From: Trichomonas tenax
Taxonomy: Eukaryota; Parabasalia; Trichomonadida; Trichomonadidae
Length of the DNA stretch: 64,000 bases
Assembly: GCA_023091735.1 (NCBI GenBank)
Contig: JALKBU010000122.1
Location: 1 to 64,000 of the forward strand
Reading direction: 5' to 3'
Both the position numbers and the translations under genes were made by a program. This document shows positions 1 to 8,993 of the stretch, piece by piece. The stretch's first letter is position 1; every line of letters begins with the position of its first letter. The notes under the pieces are model-generated. The model ran no database searches, was not told the origin of the DNA, and worked only from the letters and a program-made list of their open reading frames with translations.

Positions 1-744
1 TGTTTCTCTTCCTTTATTGTATTTATTTTATATCCTATCTTATTCACTACTTTTACAAATTTATTCATATCTTCCACATCCTGAATCATTATAACACCCA
101 ACTCTTCATTAAATCCATTAATTTCAATGTCTAGCCCATGTTTTAATATGTAATTGGTCATTTCTTTGTTTCGTGTATTATATCCCATTTCTTTTAAGGA
201 ATCAAATCGTTGTTTCATATGCCTTGCACCAGTACCAGATGAGATCATATCCTTTGTGTTATCATCCCTGCCTGATAGTTTAATATATTCCTTTAATTCT
301 TCTCGTTTCTGTTTCTTCTTTATTGTTTCCTCATTATCTGGTATAATTTCCACATTCATTAACGCCTCGATTTCTTCTTCTCTCATTTTTTTCAATTTCG
401 CGAAGTTCATTTATTTTATCATCTATTTCATCTCTTAATCTCTCCAGTTGTTTTATTTCTTCTTCATAATCTATTTCTTCATGTATTCGTTCCGTGTAAA
501 AAGGGTCATTAATTTCATCATTGATGTGTTCATCGGGCTTTGGTTTAGGATATAAAAACTTCATTATTGATTCCTTATCTAAAGGTCCATTATATCCACA
601 GTCTTTAATTAAAAATTCTGCAAAAGTTTTACAATTTCTTAACTAGGATCTGCTGACATCACAGCCACCTTCTCTTAATATTTTCATCAATTCGTTATTA
701 TTGAATCCTAAATATCTAATATCGTAAGCATTTGTATTTGTCAT
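1..744 (-). pseudogene. Decayed gene of unknown family, cut by window edge
   Basis: Reading leftward from an ATG at 744, about 33 codons are open to an in-frame TAG at 645-643. The same frame then continues for about 85 more codons through a Lys/Glu-rich coiled-coil-like stretch (after MKFLYPKPKPDEH). At a run of seven T on the plus strand (386-392) the protein-like sequence moves to another frame, which starts MREEEIEALMN and stays open to base 1. Joined, the pieces give roughly 240 codons of coherent composition, so this is one gene broken by a stop and a homopolymer frameshift. The family is not recognised; a multicopy or TE-linked gene is possible. The frameshift alone could be an assembly error, but the TAG is separate. 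Confidence 0.6.
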
Positions 745-746
745 TA

Positions 747-1033
747 ATGAGTCATTTTACTCAAAATAAAAAATTAAAATTAATTTAAAAAATAACTTAA
801 AAATTAATGGGTTTATATCATCTATATCATATGTTGGAATACATCCTCTATATTTGATGAAAAGTGATACTAAAATCCTTCAAAAATGTAATAAAAGTCT
901 TACGATTTTGAGGGGTTCTGTCAGTACCCCCTACTATACTGCTCAAATTTTTGCAAAATATATTTTTTTATTTTCATACCATAACTCATAAAATAGCCAA
1001 CTCTATTGATAAATTGGTGATTTACCAATATAA
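747..1033. other. AT-rich intergenic stretch
   Basis: No gene seen. It contains a small perfect hairpin, GGGGT at 912-916 paired with ACCCC at 926-930 around a 9-base loop, and an AAAAGTGA motif near 859-867. Nothing else stands out. Confidence 0.4.
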
Positions 1034-1210
1034 ATGGGAAGAGATGGAAATTTATCCTCGGATTGCAGCATAAATCGATTATCTTTGATTCAAGACACGG
1101 CCGATGGAAAATTGTGCATAGATTTCAATTGCTCAGGAGCGAAAACAGGCAAAATGATGGAATTTGATAATAGAGACACATTCGTTTGGGCCCGTTGCCT
1201 AGCGCCATGA
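1034..1210 (+). CDS. Possible 58-residue small protein
   Basis: An ATG-started frame of 58 codons ends in TGA. Its base composition is clearly less AT-rich than the flanks and the peptide is of normal complexity (contains GKLCIDFNCSGAKTGKMMEF and ends FVWARCLAP). It could be a genuine small protein or a leftover piece of a larger gene. No family is recognised. The sequence from 1211 to 1435 carries no further frame, and an AAACCGTTAG Myb-type site lies at 1414-1423. Confidence 0.3.
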   Translation: MGRDGNLSSDCSINRLSLIQDTADGKLCIDFNCSGAKTGKMMEFDNRDTFVWARCLAP

Positions 1211-1435
1211 GTTCCTATCAAATTCCCTGCTAACATTTTGCTTCAAACATGGTTGTTGTCGATCATTATTGTATCTTTATTTAACGTTTGTGAGCCAAAA
1301 TCGCCCATTTAGCGAGCGAATAGACTTATTTGTCGATAGGAAATAGATTGGAAATGAAAATGGAGATTGTTGATTTTGGCGCCAAATAATCGTCGCAAAC
1401 AGAATTTTGAGCTAAACCGTTAGATTTAGTTTCTC

Positions 1436-1903
1436 ATGGCAAGCGCACCAAAGTTCGAAGTTGTCGCAGAGCACGAATTCAAAGTCCGCGAGCGTGTCTT
1501 CCTCAAGGATGAAAACGGCCACGATATCTATGAATACACAATCTACGCAATTGACGGTACAAAATATGCACTCAAGAGTGATGAGGACCGCAAGGATGTC
1601 AAGGAAGTCGAGGGCACAGAGAGGATCCTCGTCAAGACAAGAGACAACACAAAGATCTTCAAGGATCAGGAAATGAAGCGTGCTACATCAAAGCTCGGCT
1701 CTGATGATGAGGACGACGTCGAGGATGATGCCGATGAGGACGAGATGGAGGGCGAAGATGAGGACGAGGACGGATTCGATGATGACGACGACGAGCCAAA
1801 GAAGAAGTCCAGAAGAGGAAAGAAGGGAAAAATGGACAAGGCCGTGAAGCCACGCCCAGCCGGCTGCCGCACAAACCCACGCCGTGGCCAGAAGGATGAG
1901 TAA
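1436..1903 (+). CDS. Small acidic/basic protein, probably nuclear
   Basis: 155 residues in two parts. Residues 1-80 are an ordinary folded-looking domain rich in beta-forming residues (VRERVFLKDENGHDIYEYTI), with spacing that resembles a Tudor/chromo-barrel type module, though I cannot assign it. From about residue 88 there is a long Asp/Glu run and then a Lys/Arg-rich tail (EPKKKSRRGKKGK) that would serve as a nuclear localisation or nucleic-acid-binding segment. Such acidic-then-basic tails are typical of chromatin or histone-handling proteins. The ATG at 1436 follows a TTTCTC pyrimidine stretch. Function is inferred from composition only. Confidence 0.7.
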   Translation: MASAPKFEVVAEHEFKVRERVFLKDENGHDIYEYTIYAIDGTKYALKSDEDRKDVKEVEGTERILVKTRDNTKIFKDQEMKRATSKLGSDDEDDVEDDADEDEMEGEDEDEDGFDDDDDEPKKKSRRGKKGKMDKAVKPRPAGCRTNPRRGQKDE

Positions 1904-2441
1904 GTTATCTTCCAATTTTTGAAATTTACAATAAACAGATTTTCTTCGTTTGAAATTGGGATCTTTTCGGACTGCTGCCTCTAAACTTCTCGTTTTTCAT
2001 GGAATTGAATCGTTCCCTCCTTTCCTTGAAATTTTTCAAACCAGTTTGAATCATAATTGCTTCTGAAGAAGTTCCCACATGCACTGCAATATTTTAACGG
2101 ATTCTCTCTTTATTGATCCTCATCTTTTACTCTTTTATATTTCATAGAATTCAAAATCAACACAAACAAAGCGTTTTTCCATAATGATCACATCATAATA
2201 CTTGAAAAAGTATAATTATGATTAGTAGATAACTTAATGACAGGTTTTGAACTGTGATTATTGGTTATCTTGTGCGTGATATGTTTTTATGATTGAGATA
2301 GATATATTTACATGTGATTTGATTGTGTTTCAATTGCGGGTTCTTGATTTCAAATTAATTAATTCGAAATAAAATATCAAAAAGATAATGAGTATGATGG
2401 CATGATGTGAATATTTGGATCAAAAGTGAAAGGTGATCAAA
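1904..2441. other. AT-rich intergenic spacer
   Basis: 538 bases with no credible gene or RNA. Just before the next start codon there is CAAAAGTGAAAGGTGA (2421-2436), one of the AAAGTGA motifs seen upstream of several genes here. Confidence 0.4.
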
Positions 2442-3683
2442 ATGTTTGCATGCTGTCTTTTGATCTTATCAAGTTCGAAATTTCCATATCAAATTGTTGG
2501 AGATTTGAACGATAAGGAGTTCGTATGCTACATTTTCAAAGTCAATTTAAGCGATTCTAAACCCAATGCTGAATATTTTCACGACTCGAATAATATCTTA
2601 GTTCATAGAATAGAAAACAAATACTTTCACAGCAAAGACAAAGATGAGACAATTAAGAAAATTGCAATAAATTTTGCTGAATTCCTTCGAATTCGAGTAA
2701 ATGAAGAAATTATTACCCAATCTTCAATGAATATTTACATTTCGACCGACTACAGCAAAAACAGACTCGATGAAAATACAATTAACCATATAATTGATGT
2801 TTTTGGAAAGGAATTTTCGCAAATTTCAGAAATAAATCCCGCAGAAATTAAATATAATCCAACAACACGCGAACAAAAAGGTATATATTCTTGGACAGCA
2901 ACGAATTATTTACTTAGAAACTTTAACAAACACAAGCAAACGTCCGGAATTTTTGAAATATTAGATGACTCACTTCAAATCAGCTTTACTACAGATATAA
3001 TGCACGCTCCACTGCTGCACACGTTGTTTAGAATCAGAAACAAGAACTTTAAGCTTTATTCGATTTCTTTTGATGATCTCGGCAAAGATAATGTTTTTGC
3101 GAACACTTTCATCAAGAGTTTCAACACCATTGGAAGTAATTACACGCATCCTTGTCTTTTGGACAAAGCTTCAATCAGATTCAATAATTATTCATTTATT
3201 GGAACAGGAAGCGCAAATGAGTGCAGAAAACTAATCGAAAATTCATTCCCAAGTAACTATATCTTCAAAATCAATACAAGTTATTACTTTTTCACTACAA
3301 AAACACAAAAATCAGATGTTTGCAGTCTAAACTATCAAGACTCGCTTAGATTGTTTGGACACAGAGTCAACTTAACAGAAGTATGCTTTTTATCTATATA
3401 CCAGCAGGTTTTGATTGAAAAATTCAATTTGAAAAATAACATTCAATTTTTGCCTTCAGACATCAAAAAACTGCAAACGTGGCACTTAGGTGCTGCCTTG
3501 GGATCGTTTGATCTGCCTAAGACCCAAATAAAATCAAGACTAGCTGTCTTCATCACATCATTCACCATTGGTGGAGTTGTTGGTGTGATATTTGCTAAAT
3601 TTTTCTCGGGCTTCTTTATCAAAGATGTTCACGGAGATACTGAGCCATTGAAGCCCGCAGAAGAGAATAATAACAATGTTTAA
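2442..3683 (+). CDS. Degenerate GDA1/CD39 NTPDase-like membrane protein
   Basis: 413 residues from the ATG at 2442; the frame is open upstream only to a GTG. The order of segments follows the GDA1/CD39 apyrase family. About residues 96-110 (MNIYISTDYSKNRL) match the ACR2 position, about 145-160 (KGIYSWTATNYLLRNF) match ACR3 (EG.Y.W..INYLL), and about 169-182 (GIFEILDDSLQISF) match ACR4 (DLGGASTQI.F). YSISFDDLGKDN then matches the conserved Y.HSFLCYGKD block. The N-terminus is hydrophobic (FACCLLILSS), consistent with a signal segment. A transmembrane helix lies near 368-392 (FITSFTIGGVVGVIFAKF), followed by a short acidic cytoplasmic tail. The catalytic Glu of ACR3 is Lys and the Gly-Gly of ACR4 is absent, so nucleotide hydrolysis is doubtful. 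Family membership is inferred from motif order. Confidence 0.65.
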   Translation: MFACCLLILSSSKFPYQIVGDLNDKEFVCYIFKVNLSDSKPNAEYFHDSNNILVHRIENKYFHSKDKDETIKKIAINFAEFLRIRVNEEIITQSSMNIYISTDYSKNRLDENTINHIIDVFGKEFSQISEINPAEIKYNPTTREQKGIYSWTATNYLLRNFNKHKQTSGIFEILDDSLQISFTTDIMHAPLLHTLFRIRNKNFKLYSISFDDLGKDNVFANTFIKSFNTIGSNYTHPCLLDKASIRFNNYSFIGTGSANECRKLIENSFPSNYIFKINTSYYFFTTKTQKSDVCSLNYQDSLRLFGHRVNLTEVCFLSIYQQVLIEKFNLKNNIQFLPSDIKKLQTWHLGAALGSFDLPKTQIKSRLAVFITSFTIGGVVGVIFAKFFSGFFIKDVHGDTEPLKPAEENNNNV

Positions 3684-3709
3684 ATTTTTGTTTGTTTATG
3701 TAATAAATG

Positions 3710-5893
3710 TTATGATGATAAGTACTCGTTGTAGACAGAGATAATGTGGTCTCTTAACAATGAAAGCTCTTCATGGTGAGAAGCAGTGTTGATTGCTAAT
3801 GTTAGGAACCACTCTGCATCTTTGTATATTCCAACACCATCTCTTCCATAGTTCCAGCAGCTGCAACAGAAGAACTCCATAACTGATGCAGATATTTTAT
3901 CATCAAATTTGTTTGATAATGTTTCGCACAGTTCATGCATCTCTTCAGGCGTGAATCTTAATTTGAAAATGATGATGGCCAAGTGAGAAATGGCTTCTTC
4001 TGAGAGATTCTCTAAAGAAAGAAGCTGAATGAGGAAGGAAGAATTAACATGGACAGTTGCTGTAGAGAGTAATCTTATGATGAAATTGATTGATTTCTCA
4101 CTTCTCAGCTCTCTTATCGCTTCAACAGGATCGCCTTGGCTCCCAAAAAAGATGCAGCATATTGCATTGGAGCAATGGTTAATTTCTTCGCTTGTGGGAA
4201 TCTTAGAGAATTTCTCTATGATTGTGGCATCTTGATCGAACACTGCTTGTCTTAGAATGCAATAAGATAAGGCTTCGGTTGTGTCATTATCAACAGAGGC
4301 TTTCAATGCCATATATAGTGTTGATCCATCATCTCTGCAGCAGTTATAAACTGCTATGCTGAGAGCTCTTCTGATATCTTTATCAATTTCGTTGAAGTCA
4401 ATGATTCGATGAGCTAAATCAATCAAGACATCTTTTGCTGCTGGATTTCTGATGTCGATTCTTTGGAGACAAAATGCAACGATTTTTAGGACTTCTTGGT
4501 TCAGTGCAAATTTGAATGCATTTTTGATCAGCGATAAACTTTCTGCATAGCGTCCTTCGTTCGCAAATACTGAAGATGAGTATACAATTGATTCTACATT
4601 GTTGAGATTAACTGCAAATTCAGAAGCTTTTTCGAACTCTGATGCTTTCACTAATGCTTTGAAAAGTGTGAATTTTGATGCATCATCATTCGGTGATCTG
4701 CTCAAAGCTTCGTTGGCAAGATCTAAAGCATGCTGATGCTCACCAACTTCACTGAAGCATCTGCTTTGGAATCTGAATATTTTTGAATCATCACTTGTCT
4801 TTCCATTTAACAATGAACACCATTGCGCCGCATCAATAAAATCTCGTGAAGATTTCAACGCAATCGCATGATTCCAAATTGGAGCAAAGTCTAACTCATC
4901 AATAGGGAGACATGAAGCCAATGGGAACGAGTTAACTTCGACTGCCGCTTTGACTATATGTTTCTTAACATTTGGATCTTTTGATGCCGCCATTAATAAG
5001 AAAGGATAAACATCGGAGCTCAATTTTTTGATATTCATGCAGCAAATTTCAGCAAGTTTTGACAAATAAAGGACATTGGTATAGTTCGATATTTGCTGAA
5101 TGTTAGCATTGCCGTTGAAAATTCCTTTGGCGAGTTCAATGAATTCATTAGCTTGATCATCGAGATTTGCATTCAATTCGAGGCTTATTTCGGTTCCATC
5201 TGATGACAAGGTGGAGAAATGGAGAATAATTGCATCTACTAAGAACGCTTCACTTAATTCTGGGATTTTGGAAAAAAATTCAATGCAGAATGTTGACCAA
5301 TCAGCAGACTTCAATGAGTCCGTTGTCTGTAAGAGATATGTTGAGAGGCTTGATGATGCGATAGGTATCTTCTCTACCATCTCTTTAAGCGATTGTAATG
5401 CTGAATCTGGAACGAATTGGGCAATTAATGAGCGTGAATGGCATATATAAAGTTGTACAAGGTTTTGCACATTGAAAGGAAGTTCCAAATTAATGCTATT
5501 AATGCACGAATTACAAAGTTCAAAGTATTTATTGCATTCATCATATTTAAATGCTTCATATAATGAATTACAGGTACTAACTCCACTTCTAAAGAGTTTT
5601 TCGTAGTTTGTAGGTGAAAATTTATGGAAAATATCACAGCAAAGCATTCTAATTGTTGGAATTATGTGATTTTTGGCAATATTTTGCTGTTCTTCGATGA
5701 GCTTTTGTATATTTCTCGATAATGTTACGGATTTGTTCCATAGTGTTGTTGCATATTTATCTAAGAGATGGTGAATTTCTTTATTTGATATTTGCTCATC
5801 GAATATGTTCGATCTAAGCCTATCAATGTCTTCCATGACAGATATATCTACGGAATCCACCTTGACGAAGAGTGACTGAAAGAGTTCTTCCAT
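3710..5893 (-). CDS. TPR-repeat protein, SPO22/ZIP4/TEX11-like
   Basis: 727 residues, all helical. The N-terminal part contains the LWN(K)SVTL... block followed by a run of helices and a YDECNKYFELC helix pair. That arrangement matches the start of the SPO22/ZIP4/TEX11 meiosis family (LWN.AV followed by ADEFF-type TPRs). Later helices (ASKFTLFKALVKASEFEKASEFA) also look like TPRs. ZIP4/TEX11 proteins link meiotic crossovers to the synaptonemal complex. No catalytic motif is visible. The gene ends 26 bp from the stop of the NTPDase-like gene, tail to tail. Sense-strand GTCACCTTTTTTTGAT lies 32-47 bp upstream of the ATG. The family call is tentative; a general TPR protein is the alternative. 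Confidence 0.45.
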   Translation of the reverse strand: MEELFQSLFVKVDSVDISVMEDIDRLRSNIFDEQISNKEIHHLLDKYATTLWNKSVTLSRNIQKLIEEQQNIAKNHIIPTIRMLCCDIFHKFSPTNYEKLFRSGVSTCNSLYEAFKYDECNKYFELCNSCINSINLELPFNVQNLVQLYICHSRSLIAQFVPDSALQSLKEMVEKIPIASSSLSTYLLQTTDSLKSADWSTFCIEFFSKIPELSEAFLVDAIILHFSTLSSDGTEISLELNANLDDQANEFIELAKGIFNGNANIQQISNYTNVLYLSKLAEICCMNIKKLSSDVYPFLLMAASKDPNVKKHIVKAAVEVNSFPLASCLPIDELDFAPIWNHAIALKSSRDFIDAAQWCSLLNGKTSDDSKIFRFQSRCFSEVGEHQHALDLANEALSRSPNDDASKFTLFKALVKASEFEKASEFAVNLNNVESIVYSSSVFANEGRYAESLSLIKNAFKFALNQEVLKIVAFCLQRIDIRNPAAKDVLIDLAHRIIDFNEIDKDIRRALSIAVYNCCRDDGSTLYMALKASVDNDTTEALSYCILRQAVFDQDATIIEKFSKIPTSEEINHCSNAICCIFFGSQGDPVEAIRELRSEKSINFIIRLLSTATVHVNSSFLIQLLSLENLSEEAISHLAIIIFKLRFTPEEMHELCETLSNKFDDKISASVMEFFCCSCWNYGRDGVGIYKDAEWFLTLAINTASHHEELSLLRDHIISVYNEYLSS

Positions 5894-5924
5894 TAAAAAA
5901 ACTAAAAATCGTTCAACGCATCAC

Positions 5925-5940
5925 ATCAAAAAAAGGTGAC
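5925..5940 (-). promoter_or_regulatory. GTCACCTTTTTTTGAT promoter-proximal motif
   Basis: Lies 32-47 bp upstream of the SPO22-like ATG on the sense strand. Nearly the same sequence occurs at the same distance upstream of the lipase gene (20923-20936), which suggests a shared core-promoter element. Confidence 0.4.
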
Positions 5941-5983
5941 AACTAAAAAAAGTAAAATAACACATTTAGAGTAAACAAACATG

Positions 5984-7390
5984 TTATAAGTTCTTCAAAA
6001 AATTATCGATCTTCCTCTGGAGAGGACTGAGAGGCCTCTTCAGGGCCTTCTTCTTTTGTGGTGTCATAGCGCTTGATGATCTCCTGTTCTTTGTAGTTTT
6101 CTTCTTTGGCTTTCCGGATAACTTTCTCTTTATGCAGACGACATAAGCATTGTCTGATATACCTTGCGGTGTGTCGAAGTGGTGGATTTTCCTTTTAGAA
6201 GCTAAGTCAATGGCTTCATCCGGGAATAATATCTTGTTGTTTGTGTTCTTGGCTGATATATTTGCCTTTGAGTGCTCGTTCTCTATGAACTGCTTGATCT
6301 TTTCTGCCTTTGTCCTTGCATGAGAGCACTTAATATACTGATTGGGAACTGCAAAGTTGAATTCGTCTTGAGGTTTGACATTCTGCATGTTGTCATTCTG
6401 AATCTTATAGTTTTCGAGTTCCACAACTGTGATTCCAAGTAAATCAACGTCAGAAGAGCAAATCTTATTTGGAAGTGGTTTATATGTGAAGACCTCTGTG
6501 CTGCCGTTTTCCAGGATCTTCAAAACTCCAGAATCATTGTTTAGATGACAGTAATTCGAAGAACTAAAGACTGTCACAATTTTTCCTTCTGAACCAAAGT
6601 AGATTCCGTTAGTCGCAACCTCATGCCCCCTCACTATGAGCGACAGTTTGTTTGCTGCTTCGAAATCTGATAAATGTTTCCTTCCAAAAAGATACCCAAA
6701 TCCTCGTGGATTCTTCTCAAATACGGTTGCATCTTCATACGGATCTGACCAAAGCAGATCAAAAGCAGCAGTGTTCTTCGTGATTGCTGCCAATGGTCTT
6801 TTGATTTGAGCAAAATCTTTCAAGGTTTTGACATTTGGTCCAATTCCACCGTGAATGCAGAGCATTTTGGAGTCTATAAGTGCTGACATCGGCGTGTAGT
6901 TAAACGTGCTGATGAATGTTTGATATAACTTATCCGAATTATATTTTTTGAGGATCTCGCTTTTGAACCCGTATTTGGAGCATATCGCGTCAACTTCATG
7001 ATTTCCGCGAATGATAAATACATCCTGAGGGTATTTCACCTTGAGTAGGTAAATAAATGAAACAGTTTCCACAGAGAACTCTCCTCTGTCAACGAGATCT
7101 CCGAGGAAGAGATACCTTGTGTAGGGTGGCACGCCGTGAGATTTGAGTATTTTAAGAAAGTCGATTATATTACCGTGTAAATCACCAACAACAGTGATCG
7201 GGGATGTAACATGCATCAAGTTTTCCTCCTCTGCGAAGATCTTCTTCACTTCTGAAGCCAATTGTTTGATACTTTGCTCGGGAAAAAATGGCAGAACGAG
7301 GCGCGCATTATCCTCGCTCTCCCACGTGTCGTTGTTCAGCAGCGAGTACATGATATCCAGCATTGCGTCGAAGCAACTTTCGCCGGACAT
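5984..7390 (-). CDS. PP1-type serine/threonine phosphatase with C-terminal extension
   Basis: A metallophosphatase of the PPP family. The full set of metal and catalytic motifs is visible in order: GDLHGN, GDLVDRGE, RGNHEVD, IHGGIGP, LLWSDP and RGHEV. After the catalytic core comes a roughly 170-residue extension ending in a strongly basic segment (KPKKKTTKNRRSSS and QKKKALKRP), a likely nuclear signal. The first in-frame ATG is at 7390 (MSGESCFDAML). The frame is open for another 44 codons upstream with family-like sequence (LPFVDFSRIEIIW) but no ATG. An ATG at 7539 would join it if one T were added to the run at 7521-7525, so the annotated start may be a consequence of a frameshift. Trichomonads have many PPP paralogues. 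Confidence 0.8.
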   Translation of the reverse strand: MSGESCFDAMLDIMYSLLNNDTWESEDNARLVLPFFPEQSIKQLASEVKKIFAEEENLMHVTSPITVVGDLHGNIIDFLKILKSHGVPPYTRYLFLGDLVDRGEFSVETVSFIYLLKVKYPQDVFIIRGNHEVDAICSKYGFKSEILKKYNSDKLYQTFISTFNYTPMSALIDSKMLCIHGGIGPNVKTLKDFAQIKRPLAAITKNTAAFDLLWSDPYEDATVFEKNPRGFGYLFGRKHLSDFEAANKLSLIVRGHEVATNGIYFGSEGKIVTVFSSSNYCHLNNDSGVLKILENGSTEVFTYKPLPNKICSSDVDLLGITVVELENYKIQNDNMQNVKPQDEFNFAVPNQYIKCSHARTKAEKIKQFIENEHSKANISAKNTNNKILFPDEAIDLASKRKIHHFDTPQGISDNAYVVCIKRKLSGKPKKKTTKNRRSSSAMTPQKKKALKRPLSPLQRKIDNFLKNL

Positions 7391-7635
7391 CTGTTTTATT
7401 TTTTGAAAATTTTTCAATGTGTGGTTTTTCTCTGGGTCAATATTTGAATTCCTCCAAATGATTTCGATTCTGGAGAAATCAACGAATGGCAGTGTATCTG
7501 CCAAAATTTTGTATAAACACAAAAATTAAAAGTATCCATTTGAAGATCTTCTGAATTGTTTCATTATAAAAAAAATTCCTTACATCTTGTAAACGCTATC
7601 AAAAATTACGATAACCAATTTGAAAACATTTGACA

Positions 7636-7717
7636 TTATACAACCTTACGTGTCAAATGCTGGTTATTGATTTTCTAAATATGATAATATCTAACATTGT
7701 TTAGCAAGGTTGTATAA
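7636..7717. repeat. Inverted repeat, 12-bp perfect arms
   Basis: TTATACAACCTT at 7636-7647 is the exact reverse complement of AAGGTTGTATAA at 7706-7717. The similarity continues outward to GAAAACA on the left and its complement TGTTTTC on the right with a small gap, giving an element of about 105 bp. It may be a tiny MITE or a transcribed hairpin. Confidence 0.45.
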
Positions 7718-8636
7718 ATTGTTTTCGTTTATGTGTCATTTTTGTGTTTACATGACAGATTTGGTAATGTAAATTTAGTCAAAAAAATTTATTGATGAAT
7801 ATTTTGACATATAGTCATGATTTTCTAAAAGGAGGGTAACTTCGAACCTTCACATCAAAAGAGGCTAAAACTTATGGAGTGGGTAGTATAGGCCTACAGG
7901 AACAATACATGTAAGGGAGCAAGTCAAAACAATCTTATAATTTCGAGATATAACACGTCGAAATTGAATACTTTGAAATCAAAAAATTTATATACTAAAT
8001 TCATTTTTTTATATCCAGGTCTCAAAAAAGTCCTCTTCCTCGATTGGGAATAATGGACTATGTTCCATTTTACTTATAAAACATAGGCATAGCATTACGA
8101 TCAATAAGTGGTAACATTTCAAGTTTGAAAATTTATAATTTCATTCGATTCTTGCATTTTTTAAAAAATTCATACAAGTAAGGATAGAAGTACAATTTGA
8201 TGAGATGAATATGAATTTTATTATTTGTTTTTCAAAAAATCACAAATTCCATAGCCAAATATCATACATACCATGAAATTTAACTTATTTTGAAAAAAAT
8301 ATTGAGATAAAATTTGAAATCTCAAAACTATTTTGAAATGCCTTTTATATATTGATAACAAAATATAAATCTAGTGATAATAAACGGAGTATGGTTATTT
8401 TCGATTTTTCTTTGCAATTTAAAAAAATGTAAATTTTATTCACAATAGAAAGGCGTGTAGTATTAAGATTATGTAATAATAGGATGTGTAAATATAGATA
8501 AAAGAGTAAAAACTGGAGTGTTGAAAACTAAATGTCGAAATAGAAATTGTATCTCAAGATTGCAAAATTGTTTTTTCATAGGATCCATATATTTACTACA
8601 ATGTGGTGTAAGGAATATGGTGTGTAAGTGACGTAT

Positions 8637-8882
8637 TCAAGTTGACTGTGAAATAGGTCTGTGCGAAATTTCAGTTTCTTTGACACCTTTTTGAATCCAG
8701 GTCCTATATTGCCTTGCTGATTTGCCTCTTCGATTGTCTTGCCATATTGCAAGGACGAGAGCGATAATAAAATCGATAATTACAAAAATTGAGAATTCGG
8801 ATTGGTTCAGAAGGCTTCCATTCCAATAGCCAATGCCCTCATGCTTATGCTCATGGGACTTTGAACAAATTTTTATTAGGCA
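8637..8882 (-). pseudogene. Relic of a single-pass membrane protein C-terminus
   Basis: An 81-codon open stretch without an ATG, closed by TAA upstream (8885-8883) and by its own TGA at 8639-8637. It reads as a short extracellular stalk (GYWNGSLLNQSEF), a hydrophobic transmembrane segment (SIFVIIDFIIALVLAIW) and a basic polar cytoplasmic tail (QDNRRGKSARQYRTWIQKG). That layout is typical of trichomonad surface proteins with a C-terminal anchor. No ectodomain remains. It is a truncated relic, or the last piece of a gene disrupted by rearrangement. Confidence 0.5.
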
Positions 8883-8985
8883 TTAGAGAGCTGCATCTAC
8901 TTTTTGTGGTCTGGACCCAAAAAACTAAGCTCAAAAAAAGTTACCACTTTTGATTTTCTATATATAGATGATGATTTCGAAATTT

Positions 8986-8993
8986 TCAAAAAT
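8986..8993. repeat. Target-site duplication, MITE copy 1 (left)
   Basis: TCAAAAAT, repeated exactly at 9600-9607 on the other side of the element. Confidence 0.8.

Larger units (their letters stand above)
7540..8985. other. Gene-poor AT-rich region with relics
   Basis: No intact gene. It holds a 12-bp inverted repeat pair (7636-7647 and 7706-7717) and, at 8637-8882, a fragment of a membrane-protein gene. Otherwise it is low-complexity AT-rich sequence. Confidence 0.5.

Noticed and set aside
1666..1915. Serine-rich and hydrophobic frames opposite the acidic gene
   Set aside because: They are the antisense of an Asp/Glu repeat and have no independent support.
7840..7870. GGTTCGAAGTT on the minus strand resembling a B-box
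   Set aside because: No T-arm pairing, no A-box and no tRNA fold around it.
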